Positions 34,860-44,723 of a DNA stretch of 64,000 nucleotides are shown piece by piece. The number at the start of each line of letters is the position of its first letter. Position 1 is the stretch's first letter. Both the position numbers and the translations under genes were made by a program. The stretch comes from Panacagrimonas sp. (lineage in GTDB: Bacteria > Pseudomonadota > Gammaproteobacteria > Nevskiales > Nevskiaceae). The notes beneath the pieces are model-generated. The model was not told the origin of the DNA. It did no database searches and was given only the letters and a program-made list of their open reading frames with translations. Location of the stretch: contig NZ_JAJFBP010000020.1 in the NCBI RefSeq assembly GCF_020697055.1, forward strand, positions 1 through 64,000. The letters run 5' to 3'.

Positions 34860-35819
34860 ATGACCCATTCGCGCATCGCCGGCGTCGGCAGCTACCTGCC
34901 GTCCCGGATCATCCACAACCAGGATCTGGAAAGCCGGATCGAGACCTCGGACGAGTGGATCTTCCAGCGCACCGGCATTCGCAGCCGGCGGGTGGCCGCG
35001 CCGGGCGAGCAGACCTCGGACCTGGCGGTGCAGGCCTCGCTGCGCGCCATGGAGATGGCCGGGGTCACCGCCGCCGACGTCGACCTGATCGTCGTGGCCA
35101 CGACCACGCCCGATATCGTGTTTCCGTCCACCGCCTGCATCCTGCAGCGCAAGCTCGGGGTCAAGCGCGGCGCGGCGTTCGACGTGCAGGCGGTCTGCAC
35201 CGGGTTCGTCTATGCCCTGGCGGTGGCCGACAAGTTCGTCGCCAGCGGCCAGCACAAGTGCGCGCTGGTGGTCGGTGCCGAAGTCTTCTCGCGCCTGCTG
35301 GACTGGAACGATCGGCGCACCTGCGTGCTGTTCGGCGACGGTGCCGGCGCCGTGGTGCTCAAGACGTCGGACAAGCCCGGCATCCTGTCCACGCATCTGC
35401 ACGCCGAAGGCGACCAGGGCGACATCCTGTGCGTGCCGGGGACGGTCCATGGCGGCGAGCAGGTGGGCCATCCGTTCGTGAAGATGGACGGGCAGGCCGT
35501 GTTTCGCTTCGCGGTGCGCGCGCTCGATCAGGTCTGCCGCGAGACGCTCGAGCACAACGGGATCAAGGGGACCGACATCGACTGGCTGGTACCGCACCAG
35601 GCCAACATCCGGATCATCGTGGCCACCGCGCAGAAGCTCGGGCTGCCGCCCGAACGCGTGGTGACCACGCTCGAGCATCAAGGCAACACCTCGGCGGCGT
35701 CGGTGCCGCTGGCGCTCGACGTTGCGGTACGCGACGGCCGCATCCAGCCCGGCCACCTCGTGATGCTCGAAGCGGTGGGCGGGGGAATGACCTGGGGATC
35801 GGCGCTGCTGCGCTGGTAG
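34860..35819 (+). CDS. fabH: 3-oxoacyl-ACP synthase III (KAS III)
   Basis: 319 aa thiolase-fold enzyme that condenses acyl-CoA with malonyl-ACP to start fatty-acid synthesis. Catalytic triad seen: C113 in QAVCTGF, His in LVPHQANIR (near 244), Asn in HQGNTSAAS (near 274). It is not surrounded by plsX, fabD or acpP, so this may be the organism's extra copy or a relocated main one. Start at ATG 34860. Confidence 0.9.
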   Translation: MTHSRIAGVGSYLPSRIIHNQDLESRIETSDEWIFQRTGIRSRRVAAPGEQTSDLAVQASLRAMEMAGVTAADVDLIVVATTTPDIVFPSTACILQRKLGVKRGAAFDVQAVCTGFVYALAVADKFVASGQHKCALVVGAEVFSRLLDWNDRRTCVLFGDGAGAVVLKTSDKPGILSTHLHAEGDQGDILCVPGTVHGGEQVGHPFVKMDGQAVFRFAVRALDQVCRETLEHNGIKGTDIDWLVPHQANIRIIVATAQKLGLPPERVVTTLEHQGNTSAASVPLALDVAVRDGRIQPGHLVMLEAVGGGMTWGSALLRW

Positions 35820-35825
35820 CGCGCC

Positions 35826-36437
35826 TCAGGGCGACGTTGCAGGCGGGGGCTGGGCGCGCAGCATCTCCAGCGCGAGCTTCTTGATGTCGGCCGGGAAGTA
35901 GTCGGCATAGCCGAGCCAGATCATGTGCACCTTGCCTTCCGGCGTCAGCAGGAAGGTCGCCGGGAGTTTCCACGGACCGTAGAGCTGCATCGCGATGCCG
36001 ATCGGATCGCCGATCACCGGGTAGCCCACCGGATGTTTCTCGAGGAAGCGGCGGGCCTTGGGAATGTCGTCGTCGACGTTGACGCTGACGATCTCGAACC
36101 GATCGCCGAATCCGGCCTCGGCGATCTCGGTGCGCACGCGATCGAGCTCGGGAATCGACTGCAGACACGGCGTGCACCACGTCGCCCAGAAGTCCACCGC
36201 GACCACGCGACCGCGATACTGCGAAAGCTTGGTCCCGGGCGCGCCGTTGAGCACCAGGCCCGCGATGTCGGGCGCTTGGGCGCCGAAGGCGAGCAACGGT
36301 GTGCGTGCCGGCGCGGCCGGTGCGGTCGCAGGCGCCTCGGCCGCCGTCAAATGCGGTGTGGTCCCGAAGAGCAGGACGAGAATCAGGCGCAGCGCGGTAC
36401 CTGCGGCGCCGGCTCGAAGGCCGTTGAAAAGTCGCAT
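35826..36437 (-). CDS. Exported TlpA-like thioredoxin-fold protein
   Basis: 203 aa. An N-terminal hydrophobic signal (about residues 12-33) leads to a thioredoxin fold of the TlpA/ResA type with redox motif CTPC in VDFWATWCTPCLQSIPEL. Predicted periplasmic thiol-disulfide reductase or cytochrome-maturation helper; substrate unknown. It converges on fabH with a 6-base gap, no terminator visible between them. Confidence 0.85.
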   Translation of the reverse strand: MRLFNGLRAGAAGTALRLILVLLFGTTPHLTAAEAPATAPAAPARTPLLAFGAQAPDIAGLVLNGAPGTKLSQYRGRVVAVDFWATWCTPCLQSIPELDRVRTEIAEAGFGDRFEIVSVNVDDDIPKARRFLEKHPVGYPVIGDPIGIAMQLYGPWKLPATFLLTPEGKVHMIWLGYADYFPADIKKLALEMLRAQPPPATSP

Positions 36438-36505
36438 GTAGCGGAAAAGGGCGGCGAGAATCGGTGCCGAAACCTAACCCGCGAGTGCCAACCAGGCAAA
36501 GCAAG

Positions 36506-37183
36506 ATGAGCACGCTGATTCTGTTGCGACACGGCCAGGCATCGTTCGGTGCGGATCGCTACGACTCCCTCTCGGATCGCGGACGCGAACAGTCGGAGCG
36601 CGTGGGCGCGCACCTGCTCGAACGCGGCCGGCGATTCGATCGCGTCTGGATCGGTCCGCGCGATCGCCATCGCCTCACGGCACGCCACAGCCTCGGCCCG
36701 CTGGGCATCGACTGGCAGGGCGCGGCCGAATCCACGCTCGATGAATTCGCCGAGGGCCAGCAGATCCTGGCGTCGGCCGAGGCGCGCCGCGGAATCCAGC
36801 TGCGGGGTGAAGGCGCGGTACGCGGCAAGGACGCGGCGCGCTACTACGCGCAGGAGATCGACGCCTGGGCGCACGCGCAGGTCGACATTCCCGGCGTGCC
36901 GTCGCCCGGCGCCTTCCGCAAGACGGTCGCACGGTGGCTGCAGCGCGCGACCCGCGAGTCCGATCTGCCGGGCCAGTCGATCATCGCGGTGACCTCGGGC
37001 GGCGTGATCGCCTCGGTGATGGCGGAGGTGCTCGGGCTGCCGGACGCCGCGATCGGAGCGCTGATGCACGCGATCTACAACGGCTCGCTCAGCGAATTCG
37101 TTTTCTCTGCGGATCGAGCGCCCGCGCTGGTGAGCTTCAACGTCGCGAGCTTCCTTCCCGACGCGCTGCTGACCCGCGTGTAG
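36506..37183 (+). CDS. Histidine phosphatase family protein
   Basis: 225 aa from ATG 36506. The phosphoglycerate-mutase-like RHG motif is in LILLRHGQASFGADRYD. In the second core motif, where many members have His (sHgG), this one has VTSGGVIAS; a TSGG form is usual in the RHGQASFG subgroup as I know it. Substrate unknown. Confidence 0.82.
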   Translation: MSTLILLRHGQASFGADRYDSLSDRGREQSERVGAHLLERGRRFDRVWIGPRDRHRLTARHSLGPLGIDWQGAAESTLDEFAEGQQILASAEARRGIQLRGEGAVRGKDAARYYAQEIDAWAHAQVDIPGVPSPGAFRKTVARWLQRATRESDLPGQSIIAVTSGGVIASVMAEVLGLPDAAIGALMHAIYNGSLSEFVFSADRAPALVSFNVASFLPDALLTRV

Positions 37184-37314
37184 CGCGGGACGGCGGCCGG
37201 CGTGCCGGTGCAACGCGCCTGACATCTCATTTCCGTTTTCTGAAGCGGGGACGACATCGCGCGCCGCTACGCTGCCGCCGACTCGCCACACGTCAACGCC
37301 TTCGGAGATCGAAC

Positions 37315-38397
37315 ATGAGAATCGCGACCCCGCTTTTCCGCGCTGCCCTTCTCGCCGCCACCGCTGTCTGCGGTGTCGCGCACGCCGCGAAGTTCGGCGA
37401 CGTGAGCGTGCTGGCCCAGGTGCCTGCGCCGGGATTTCCCGAAGGCATCGCCGTGCGTGGCGATCGCGTCTACGTCGCCGGCCCCGCCACGCTCGGCACC
37501 GCGATCAACAACCAGGCGTCACGCGTGTGGGAATTCAGTGCCGCCAGCGGCGCCCTCACGCGCACCTTCCTGACGCAGGGCGAGCAGGTCTTCGGCGCCG
37601 AGCACGCCAACTCGTGCATCGCGTTCGACGGCCTCGGCCGGCTGTACGTGCTCAACACGCAGATCGGTCCGTATCGCCTGGATCTGGCGAACGGGATGCA
37701 GGCGTCGTACGGCCCGCCGATTCCCGACCTCAACCCCTGCCTGCCGACCGACGGCCCGCAGGCGCAGTGCACGACCAGCCCCGGGATCACGCCGCCGCTG
37801 CCCAACGACCTGGCGTTCGACGCGGCCGGCAACCTGTACGTGAGCGACTCGATGCAGGCGACGATCTTCCGCATCCCGCCCGGCGGTGGTCCGGCGCAGG
37901 TGTGGTTCCACGACTACCGCCTGTTCGGGCCCTACATCGGCGTCAACGGACTGCGCGTATCGCCCGATGGTTCGAAGCTGTTCCTGACGGTGACCAACGA
38001 CCTGCTCGGCATCGGTCGCGTCTACACACTACCGCTGATCGATGCGCCGCAGGCCGCCGACCTGCAGACGTTCCACAACTACATCCTGGCCGAAGGACCC
38101 GACGGCATCGCCTTCGGCGCCAGCGGCAAGCTGTACGTCACGCTCGCGCTGCCCGGCAGCTCCGGCATCTCGATCCTCAATCCCGACGGCAGCGAGGCGG
38201 CGCGCATCAAGAACCCGCTGCTGTCGCTGACCAAGCCGTTCGACGCGCCGGCCAATCTGGCGTTCGACGGCAACGGCAACGTGTTCGTCACCAACCATGC
38301 GTTCGCCACCGGCCTGCTGCTGCCCAAGCAGTTCCAGGTTCTGAAAGTGTTCGTCGACGACGTCGGCGCGCCGCTGGTGATGCCGATCGTGCCCTGA
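37315..38397 (+). CDS. Secreted NHL/SMP-30-like beta-propeller protein
   Basis: 360 aa from ATG 37315 with a clear signal peptide (MRIATPLFRAALLAATAVCG...AHAAK). Repeats of the form LAFDAAGNLYVSDS and LAFDGNGNVFVTNH mark a six-bladed propeller of the NHL or gluconolactonase-like kind. Four Cys around residues 140-165 may form a disulfide-bonded loop. No enzyme motif is certain; sugar-lactonase or binding roles are possible. Confidence 0.75.
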   Translation: MRIATPLFRAALLAATAVCGVAHAAKFGDVSVLAQVPAPGFPEGIAVRGDRVYVAGPATLGTAINNQASRVWEFSAASGALTRTFLTQGEQVFGAEHANSCIAFDGLGRLYVLNTQIGPYRLDLANGMQASYGPPIPDLNPCLPTDGPQAQCTTSPGITPPLPNDLAFDAAGNLYVSDSMQATIFRIPPGGGPAQVWFHDYRLFGPYIGVNGLRVSPDGSKLFLTVTNDLLGIGRVYTLPLIDAPQAADLQTFHNYILAEGPDGIAFGASGKLYVTLALPGSSGISILNPDGSEAARIKNPLLSLTKPFDAPANLAFDGNGNVFVTNHAFATGLLLPKQFQVLKVFVDDVGAPLVMPIVP

Positions 38398-38423
38398 ACC
38401 CTTGCAACGTTGCGCAGTCGGAC

Positions 38424-38449
38424 GAGGCCCGGTCATTCGATCGGGCCTC
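38424..38449 (+). terminator. Hairpin after the beta-propeller gene
   Basis: GAGGCCCGGTC (38424-38434) pairs with GATCGGGCCTC (38439-38449) with one mismatch and an ATTC loop, 27 bases after the stop. No T tract, so termination strength is uncertain. It separates this gene from the WS/DGAT gene; the rest of the 160-base gap shows only a GGAG ribosome site. Confidence 0.6.
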
Positions 38450-38557
38450 GCTGCATGGGGGCGTAACGAAACCGTCGTTGGCATGTCGCGAGCGGACGGG
38501 GACAATGGCACGGCATTCGCTAATGCCAACGTGCGTACGCTGGTCGACGGAGCCGCA

Positions 38558-39934
38558 ATGAAACGCCTCACCGCGCTGGACCTGGGATTCATCTACCTGG
38601 AGAAGCGCAATCAGCCGCTGCACGTTGCCTATCTGAACCTGCTCACGCCGCCGGCCGATGCGCCGGACGACTTCGTCCAGAAGCTGGTCGAACGGCTGCG
38701 TTCGTACGCCGCGCCGCTGCCGCCGTTCAACCAGCGCCTGGAAAGCAGCCTGGGTGCGGCGTACTGGGTCGAGGATCCCGAATTCGACATCGAGCAGCAC
38801 GTGATCCACCTGTCGCTGCCGCGGCCCGGGCGGATCCGCGATCTGCTGTCGATGGTGTCGCGCATGCACGCCAGTCACCTGGATCGCGCGTACCCGTTGT
38901 GGCGTACCTACATCATCGAGGGCGTCGAAGGCGGTCGCATCGCGACCTACTCGAAAGTGCATCACGCCGTGGCCGACGGCATCGCCGGCACGCGGCTGAC
39001 GTTGCGCTCGATGTCCGGCGATCCTCACGACATCCTGCCGCCGCCGTGGGCGGTGCCGCCGCAGGGACGCCGCGAGCGCCAGGCCAACCTGCTGACCGCG
39101 CCGGTGACCGGTGTCGCGCGACTGGCTTCGCGGTTTCGTCACGCGTTCGACAGCGTTCCGACCGTCGCGCGCGAGCTGCGCCAGTCGATGCGCGAGGCCA
39201 AGCAGAAACATCCCGATTTCGTCTCGGGCAATGCCGCGCCCCCGTCGATCCTCAATCGCGGCATCAGCGCCTCGCGCCGCTATGCCGCGCAGAGCTACTC
39301 GCTGCCCCGCGCCAAGGCCGCGGGCAAGGTGCTGGGCGGCACCGTCAACGACATGGTGCTGGCGATGTGCAGCCACGCGCTGCGTCGCTACCTGTCCGAT
39401 CTCAATGCGCTGCCCGACAAGCCGCTGATCGCCGGCGTGCCGATGTCCACGCGCCGCGATCGCAGCGAGACCGGCAACCAGATCGGTTTCATGCTGGTCA
39501 ACCTGGGCACGCACCTGGACGATCCGCTCGAGCGATTGAACTGCATCGTGGCGTCGGTGGAACACAACAAGCAGCGCTTCATCAAAATGAAGGCCGGCGA
39601 GATCCTCGGCTATGGCGCGACGTTGATGGCGCCCGGCCTGCTCAACATGCTCACCAATCCCAAGGGCGGGCGGTTGGCGTTCAACCTCGTCATCTCGCAC
39701 GTGCCCGGGCCGCGATCGAACCTGTACTGGATGGGCTGCCGCGTCGACGGCATGTACCCGGTTTCGGTCGTCGTCGACGGCATGGCGCTGAACATCTCGC
39801 TGACGAGTCTCGAGGATCGCATCGACTTCGGCGTGATCGCGTGCCGGCGCACGCTGCCGCACGTGCAGCGCGTGCTCGATTACCTGGGTGAAGGACTCGA
39901 CGAGCTGGAAGCGTTGGCGGCGAGATCGACGTAA
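38558..39934 (+). CDS. Wax-ester synthase/acyl-CoA:diacylglycerol acyltransferase
   Basis: 458 aa WS/DGAT enzyme that makes storage wax esters or triacylglycerol from acyl-CoA. The catalytic HHxxxDG motif is HHAVADG (135-141); PLW (113-115) and NDMVLA in the second half are the other family motifs. Start chosen at ATG 38558 (MKRLTALDLGFIYLE) with GGAG five bases upstream. Codes for a neutral-lipid storage capacity known from Acinetobacter, Marinobacter and mycobacteria. Confidence 0.9.
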   Translation: MKRLTALDLGFIYLEKRNQPLHVAYLNLLTPPADAPDDFVQKLVERLRSYAAPLPPFNQRLESSLGAAYWVEDPEFDIEQHVIHLSLPRPGRIRDLLSMVSRMHASHLDRAYPLWRTYIIEGVEGGRIATYSKVHHAVADGIAGTRLTLRSMSGDPHDILPPPWAVPPQGRRERQANLLTAPVTGVARLASRFRHAFDSVPTVARELRQSMREAKQKHPDFVSGNAAPPSILNRGISASRRYAAQSYSLPRAKAAGKVLGGTVNDMVLAMCSHALRRYLSDLNALPDKPLIAGVPMSTRRDRSETGNQIGFMLVNLGTHLDDPLERLNCIVASVEHNKQRFIKMKAGEILGYGATLMAPGLLNMLTNPKGGRLAFNLVISHVPGPRSNLYWMGCRVDGMYPVSVVVDGMALNISLTSLEDRIDFGVIACRRTLPHVQRVLDYLGEGLDELEALAARST

Positions 39935-39938
39935 AGCC

Positions 39939-39954
39939 CGTAGCCCGGGCTACG
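39939..39954. terminator. Palindrome between WS/DGAT and the ABC permease
   Basis: CGTAGCCCGGGCTACG, a perfect 16-bp palindrome in the 29-base gap between two convergent genes. It could fold into a hairpin in both transcripts, though a self-complementary sequence without loop makes only a short stem. GTAGCCCGGGC-type palindromes are frequent in this bacterial group (from memory). Confidence 0.5.
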
Positions 39955-39963
39955 TCGTTGCGT

Positions 39964-41097
39964 TCAATCAAGCGTCCGTCGAAACCGCGTCAGCCCCAGC
40001 GCCAGCACCGCGGCAATGAATACCAGCAGCGGCCACAGGTGCGGCCAGACGTCGAGCGCACCGTTGCCCTTGAGCAGGATGCCGCGCACCACGCGCAGGA
40101 AGTGCGTCAGCGGCAGCACCTCGCCGATCGTCTGCGCCCAGACCGGCATGCCGCGAAACGGGAACATGAAGCCCGACAGCAGGATCGACGGCAGGAAGAA
40201 GAACAGCGTCATCTGCATCGCCTGCATCTGGTTGCGCGCGGTGGTCGAGATCGTGATGCCGACCGCGAGGTTGGCCAGGATGAACGCCTGCGTGAGCAAC
40301 AGCAGCAACGGCAGGCTGCCGACCATCGGCACCTCGAACAGGAACGCCGCCGCGAGCAGGATCACGCCGACCTGCACGTTGCCGATGGCCACGTACGGCA
40401 GGATCTTGCCGAGCATCACCTCGAGCGGCCGTACCGGCGTCGCCAGCAGGTTCTCCATCGTGCCGCGCTCGGTTTCGCGCGTAACCGCCAGCGCGGTCAT
40501 CATGATCATCGTCATCGTCAGGATCACGCCCATCAGTCCCGGCACGATGTTGTAGGCGCTGGTGCCTTCGGGGTTGTAGCGCCGATGCACGCGCAATTCG
40601 AACGCCTCGGTCGCCGGCGCCGACGCGGCGAGCGGTCCGGTCAGATCGTCGCGCAGCGCCGTTTTCGGCAGCTGCATGACCGCCGCCACCGCGTTGCTCG
40701 AGGCGGCCGGATCGCTCGCATCGGCTTCAACCAGTAGCGCGGGATGTTCGCCGCGCACCAGCGCGCGCGTGAAGCCGGCGGGAACGTGAACCAGGAACTG
40801 CACTTGTCCGCGCGCGATCAGGCGATCGGCGTCGGCCAGTCGCTCGCCGGTCCACACCACGTGGAAATAGCCCGAGTTCTGCACCGCAGCCACGAGGCTG
40901 CGCGAGATCTCGGTGCGATCGGCGTCCACCACCGCGGTCGGCAGATGCTTGGGATCGTTGTTGATCGCATAGCCGAACAGCGTGAGCTGCAGCAGCGGCA
41001 CGCCGATCATCATCGCGAAGGTCAGCCGATCGCGTTTGAGCTGGATCAGCTCCTTGCGGACGATCGCCAGGAATCGCGCCCAGGACCACAGGCTCAT
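39964..41097 (-). CDS. ABC-2 type transporter permease
   Basis: 377 aa membrane component of an exporter. One N-terminal helix (about 25-42), a large periplasmic part, and five hydrophobic helices in the C-terminal half. The ABC-2 signature ERGTMENLLATPVRPLEVML is present, as in YhhJ/YbhS-type exporters. Its ATG overlaps the ATPase stop by four bases (ATGA). Export substrate unknown; in homologues drugs or lipids. Confidence 0.9.
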   Translation of the reverse strand: MSLWSWARFLAIVRKELIQLKRDRLTFAMMIGVPLLQLTLFGYAINNDPKHLPTAVVDADRTEISRSLVAAVQNSGYFHVVWTGERLADADRLIARGQVQFLVHVPAGFTRALVRGEHPALLVEADASDPAASSNAVAAVMQLPKTALRDDLTGPLAASAPATEAFELRVHRRYNPEGTSAYNIVPGLMGVILTMTMIMMTALAVTRETERGTMENLLATPVRPLEVMLGKILPYVAIGNVQVGVILLAAAFLFEVPMVGSLPLLLLLTQAFILANLAVGITISTTARNQMQAMQMTLFFFLPSILLSGFMFPFRGMPVWAQTIGEVLPLTHFLRVVRGILLKGNGALDVWPHLWPLLVFIAAVLALGLTRFRRTLD

Positions 41098-41831
41098 CGA
41101 AGGTCCTTGAGGCCTTTCATCACCTCGATGAACACGTCCTCGAGTCTGTTCACGCCGAAACGCTCGAGCAGCTCGGTGCCCGTGCCCTGCGCCAGCATCT
41201 TGCCGTAGGCGATGTAGCCCAGCCGCGTGCAGCGCTCGGCCTCGTCCATGTAATGCGTGCTGACCAGCACCGTCACGCCCGAGGCGGCGAGGCGGATGAT
41301 CTGGTCCCAGAATTCGCGCCGCGCGCGCGGGTCGACGCCGGCGGTGGGCTCGTCGAGCAGCAGCAGTCTGGGTTCGTGCATCAGGCAGGCGGCGAGCGCC
41401 AGGCGCTGCTTCCATCCGCCCGACAGGCCGCCAACGAGCTGATGCTGGCGCTGCGTCAGTCCCAGTTCCTCGATCGTGCGATCGACGATGCGTTGGCGCT
41501 CGCGGACCTCGTACATGCGCGCGACGAACTCGAGGTTCTCGCGCACGCTCAGGTCCTCGTACCAGCCGAAGCGCTGCGTCATGTAGCCGACCTCGCGGCG
41601 GATCGCGCGCGAGTCGGTCAGCAGGTCGCGGCCCAGGCAGGTGCCGCGGCCCTGGTCCGGCGTCAGCAGGCCGCACAGCATCCGGATCGACGTGGTCTTG
41701 CCGCTGCCGTTGGGGCCGAGAAATCCGAAGATCTCGCCGCGCCGCACGCGCAGGTCGAGGCCTTCCACGGCGCGCCGACCGCCGAACGATTTGGCCAGGC
41801 CCTCGACTTCGATGACGGCTTCAGCCGCCAT
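41094..41831 (-). CDS. ABC transporter ATP-binding protein
   Basis: 245 aa ATPase. Walker A GPNGSGKT, signature LSGGWKQRLALA, Walker B LLLLDEPTAGVD and the switch His in STHYMDEAERC are visible. Start at ATG 41831 overlaps the end of the HlyD gene by 11 bases. It pairs with the permease at 39964-41097 and the HlyD protein at 41821-42786 as one export unit. The frame extends upstream without homology. Confidence 0.93.
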   Translation of the reverse strand: MAAEAVIEVEGLAKSFGGRRAVEGLDLRVRRGEIFGFLGPNGSGKTTSIRMLCGLLTPDQGRGTCLGRDLLTDSRAIRREVGYMTQRFGWYEDLSVRENLEFVARMYEVRERQRIVDRTIEELGLTQRQHQLVGGLSGGWKQRLALAACLMHEPRLLLLDEPTAGVDPRARREFWDQIIRLAASGVTVLVSTHYMDEAERCTRLGYIAYGKMLAQGTGTELLERFGVNRLEDVFIEVMKGLKDLR

Positions 41832-42786
41832 CGCCCGCCACCCGTCCGATGTCGACGGGCTGGCCCGGATGCAGTCGCACGGCGTCTTCCGCGGAAGGCA
41901 GCGCTTCGACCCGATACACCAGGCGGTCGCGCTGACGACGATCGAACAGCACGGGCGGCGCGAACTCCGCCTGCGCCGCGACGAAACGCACCGTCGCCGC
42001 GACCGGTTCGCCGCAGCCGTCGCAACGCGCGAGCACGCGCGCGCCGATCGCGAACCCGGCGAGCTGCGATTGCGGGATGAAGAAGCGCAGGCGCTTGTTG
42101 GGCGGCGGCAGCAGCGCCAGCACCGGCACGCCGCTGCCGACCCACTCGCCGACGCGGAAATAGACGTCCTCGATCGAACCGGCCGCCGGCGCGGCCACCG
42201 ATTTCTGTTCGAGCGCCCAGCGCGCCTGGTCGAGCAGCGCGCGCGCCGTGGCGACGTCCTGTCGCGCGGCTTCGAGCGCATCGCTGCGGCCGGCGAGTTC
42301 GGCGACCTCGAGCGCGCGCTCGAGCTCGGCCACGCGCGCCTCGTCGCGCGACTGCGCCGTACGTGCGGTATCCAGCGCATCGGCGCTCACGAGCTGGCGC
42401 TGCGCGAGCTCGGACTGTCGCCGCGCGGTCGCGGCCGACAGCTTTCGCTGCGCCTGGGCCTGCTGGAGCTGCGCGCGGATCACGGCGATCTCCTGCGGCC
42501 GTCGCCCTTTTTCCAGATCGGCCAGCCGCGCCGACTGCGCGTCGAGCCGATGCCGGGCCTCGTCGACCGCGGCCTGTTCGCGATCCGCATCGAGCGCGAA
42601 CAGCGGCTGTCCCTGGCGCACCGTGTCGCCACGATCGACCGCCAACGCGGTGATGCGCCCGCCGCTGGCGGCAGCCGGGCGCAGATAGATCGCCTCGACG
42701 TAGCCGGTGATCGCGCGGTCGTTCGATTCGCGACAAGCGGCGAGTCCGAGCAGCAGGAACGCGGCGGCAATTCCCAGACCGCGCAT
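41821..42786 (-). CDS. HlyD-family periplasmic adaptor, probable lipoprotein
   Basis: 321 aa from ATG 42786. The N terminus FLLLGLAAC is a lipobox, so it is probably lipid-anchored. The barrel-sandwich/biotinyl-lipoyl half-motif is RITALAVDRGDTVRQGQPLF; a long coiled-coil hairpin (about 75-190) follows, then the second half-motif SIEDVYFRVGEWVGSGVPVL. It links an inner-membrane pump to an outer-membrane channel such as TolC, which is not in the window. The start is 14 bases after the hydrolase gene. Confidence 0.88.
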   Translation of the reverse strand: MRGLGIAAAFLLLGLAACRESNDRAITGYVEAIYLRPAAASGGRITALAVDRGDTVRQGQPLFALDADREQAAVDEARHRLDAQSARLADLEKGRRPQEIAVIRAQLQQAQAQRKLSAATARRQSELAQRQLVSADALDTARTAQSRDEARVAELERALEVAELAGRSDALEAARQDVATARALLDQARWALEQKSVAAPAAGSIEDVYFRVGEWVGSGVPVLALLPPPNKRLRFFIPQSQLAGFAIGARVLARCDGCGEPVAATVRFVAAQAEFAPPVLFDRRQRDRLVYRVEALPSAEDAVRLHPGQPVDIGRVAGDGG

Positions 42787-42800
42787 TGGCGCGGGCCCGT

Positions 42801-43736
42801 TCAGGCTGCGCGTCCCGCGTTGTCGGCGATCAGCTCGGCCCAGCGCGGCATCAGCGCGATCGGGCAGTCGTGCGCCATGCCCTCGATCAGCTCGAGCCGC
42901 GCATCGCGGATCAGCGCCGCACAGCGACGGCCGCAGGCCGGTCGCACCAGCGGGTCGTTGGTGCCGTGGATGATCTGCGTGGGCGCGCGCACGTTCTTCA
43001 GCAGCGGCTCGAAGCTGCCGGTGGCCACGATCGCGTGCATCTGGCGCAGCGTTCCGCCCGGCCGGAACGATCGATCGAACGCGCGACCTGCGAAGTCGCG
43101 CCGCTCGATCTCCGGCGTCGGAAATCCGGGGCTGCCGATCAGCCCGAACGTCTCGGTCTGGCGCGCCACGATCGTGTCGCGCAGCAGGTTGGGCGGCGAC
43201 GTGGCCATGCGCAGCAGCAGGTCCAGGCGCGTCTGGCGCAGCCACGGATGGTTGGTGCTCGACATGATCGAGCACAGCGAGCGCACGCGGTCGGGAAACG
43301 CGCCCGCCGCGATCTGCGAAATCATTCCGCCCATCGAGACGCCGACCAGGTGCGCGTGATCGATGCCCAGCGCATCCATCAGGCCGACGGTGTCGGCCGC
43401 CATGTCGTGCAACAGGTAGTTGGCCGGTCCGGGGCGCAGCCCCAGCCGGATGCGCAGGAAGTCGCGGCGCAGGTTGAAGCGGATCCCGCGTTCGGCCTCG
43501 TCGGACAGGCCCGCGTCGCGATTGTCGAAACGGATCACGCGGAAACCGCGGGCGGCCAGGTCGCGGCACAACGGTTCGGGCCACTGGATCAGCTGGCAGC
43601 CCAGGCCCATCACCAGCAGCAGCGGCGCACCGCGCTCGGGCCCCAGTGCTTCCCAGTGCAGCTTCAGGCCGTTGGCTCGCGCGTCACCGCGCTGCCACTG
43701 GCCGTTGTTCTGCGCCGCGCTGTCGGATCCGTCCAT
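42801..43736 (-). CDS. Alpha/beta hydrolase
   Basis: 311 aa. Nucleophile elbow GVSMGG, oxyanion region LLLVMGLGCQLIQW, acid in HGTNDPLVRP and catalytic His in GMAHDCP. This architecture resembles bacterial esterases annotated as aclacinomycin-methylesterase-like. Substrate not known. It lies 48 bases after the first HSL esterase and 14 bases before the HlyD gene. Confidence 0.85.
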   Translation of the reverse strand: MDGSDSAAQNNGQWQRGDARANGLKLHWEALGPERGAPLLLVMGLGCQLIQWPEPLCRDLAARGFRVIRFDNRDAGLSDEAERGIRFNLRRDFLRIRLGLRPGPANYLLHDMAADTVGLMDALGIDHAHLVGVSMGGMISQIAAGAFPDRVRSLCSIMSSTNHPWLRQTRLDLLLRMATSPPNLLRDTIVARQTETFGLIGSPGFPTPEIERRDFAGRAFDRSFRPGGTLRQMHAIVATGSFEPLLKNVRAPTQIIHGTNDPLVRPACGRRCAALIRDARLELIEGMAHDCPIALMPRWAELIADNAGRAA

Positions 43737-43784
43737 GAGCGAAACGATCCGGCCGATCCGCGTGGATCGGCCGGATCGGGCTCG

Positions 43785-44723
43785 TCAGCCTCGCAGCGTT
43801 TCCTTCAGCCAGCGGATCGCCTCGTCGACCATGCGTCGACCCGGCTCCATCACGGTGAAGAAGCTGAAGGCGGCGTGGATCGAACCGTCGTAGCGCGAGA
43901 TCACGGTCGGCACGCCCGCGGCCTTGAGCGCTTTGCCGTAGTCCTCTCCCTCGTCGCGCAGCGGATCGAATTCGCAGGTCTGCACCAGCGCCGGCGGCAG
44001 GCCGGACAGATCCTTGGCCAGGATCGGCGAGACGCGGACGTCGGTGCCGTCGGCGTCGGAACGCAGGTAGTGATTGCGGAACCAGTCCATGTCGGCGCGC
44101 TGCAGCAGGTAGCCCTCGGCGTTCTCGACCAGCGACTTGCTGGCCACACCATCGAGGCGCGCCACCGGATAGATCAGCAGCTGCGCGGCGAGCCTGATCT
44201 TGTCCTGGTCACGCAGCTGCTGCGTCACCACCGCCGCGAGATTGCCGCCGGCGCTGTCGCCACCGACCGCCACGCGCTTGGCATCGGCGTTGATCTGGCC
44301 GGCGTTCTGAACCACCCAGCGCGTCACGGCGAGGCAGTCGTCGGGTGCGGCCGGGAACTTGTGTTCCGGGGCCAGGCGATACGCCACCGAGACCACGACC
44401 GCGCCGACGCCGCCGCTGAGTTCGCGGCACACGCTGTCGTGCGAAGCCAGATCCCCGATGACCCAGCCGCCGCCGTGGAAGAAGACCAGCACCGGAAACG
44501 GGCCCTTGCCCTCCGGCGTGTACACGCGGGTCGCGATCGGACCTGCGGGGCCCGGGACCTCGCGATCGGCGACGTTGGCAAGCTTGGCCTGGCTCGGCGG
44601 CAGCGAGGCGAGCAATCCGCCGAACACCTGGCGACATTCCTGCGGCGACATCGCATGGAACGGCTTGCCTCCGGCGGCGACCATCTGGTTCAGCAGTCCT
44701 TCGACATGGGGATGCAGCGGCAT
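43785..44723 (-). CDS. HSL-family (hormone-sensitive lipase-like) esterase, copy 1
   Basis: 312 aa carboxylester hydrolase. Oxyanion HGGG (83-86) in FFHGGGWVIGD; nucleophile S157 in GDSAGGN; acid in EFDPLRDEGE; His in SIHAAFSFF. A strong ribosome site (GGAGAT) precedes the ATG. It is a close tandem paralogue of the gene at 44818-45759: both begin MPLHP and share long identical stretches such as ALVQTCEFDPLRDEGE. Esters of short or medium acyl chains are typical substrates for this family. Confidence 0.92.
   Translation of the reverse strand: MPLHPHVEGLLNQMVAAGGKPFHAMSPQECRQVFGGLLASLPPSQAKLANVADREVPGPAGPIATRVYTPEGKGPFPVLVFFHGGGWVIGDLASHDSVCRELSGGVGAVVVSVAYRLAPEHKFPAAPDDCLAVTRWVVQNAGQINADAKRVAVGGDSAGGNLAAVVTQQLRDQDKIRLAAQLLIYPVARLDGVASKSLVENAEGYLLQRADMDWFRNHYLRSDADGTDVRVSPILAKDLSGLPPALVQTCEFDPLRDEGEDYGKALKAAGVPTVISRYDGSIHAAFSFFTVMEPGRRMVDEAIRWLKETLRG

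Noticed and set aside
36506-37183. Loss of the second catalytic His in the histidine phosphatase
   Set aside because: TSGG at this position is usual for the RHGQASFG subgroup as I know it, so it is not evidence of decay.
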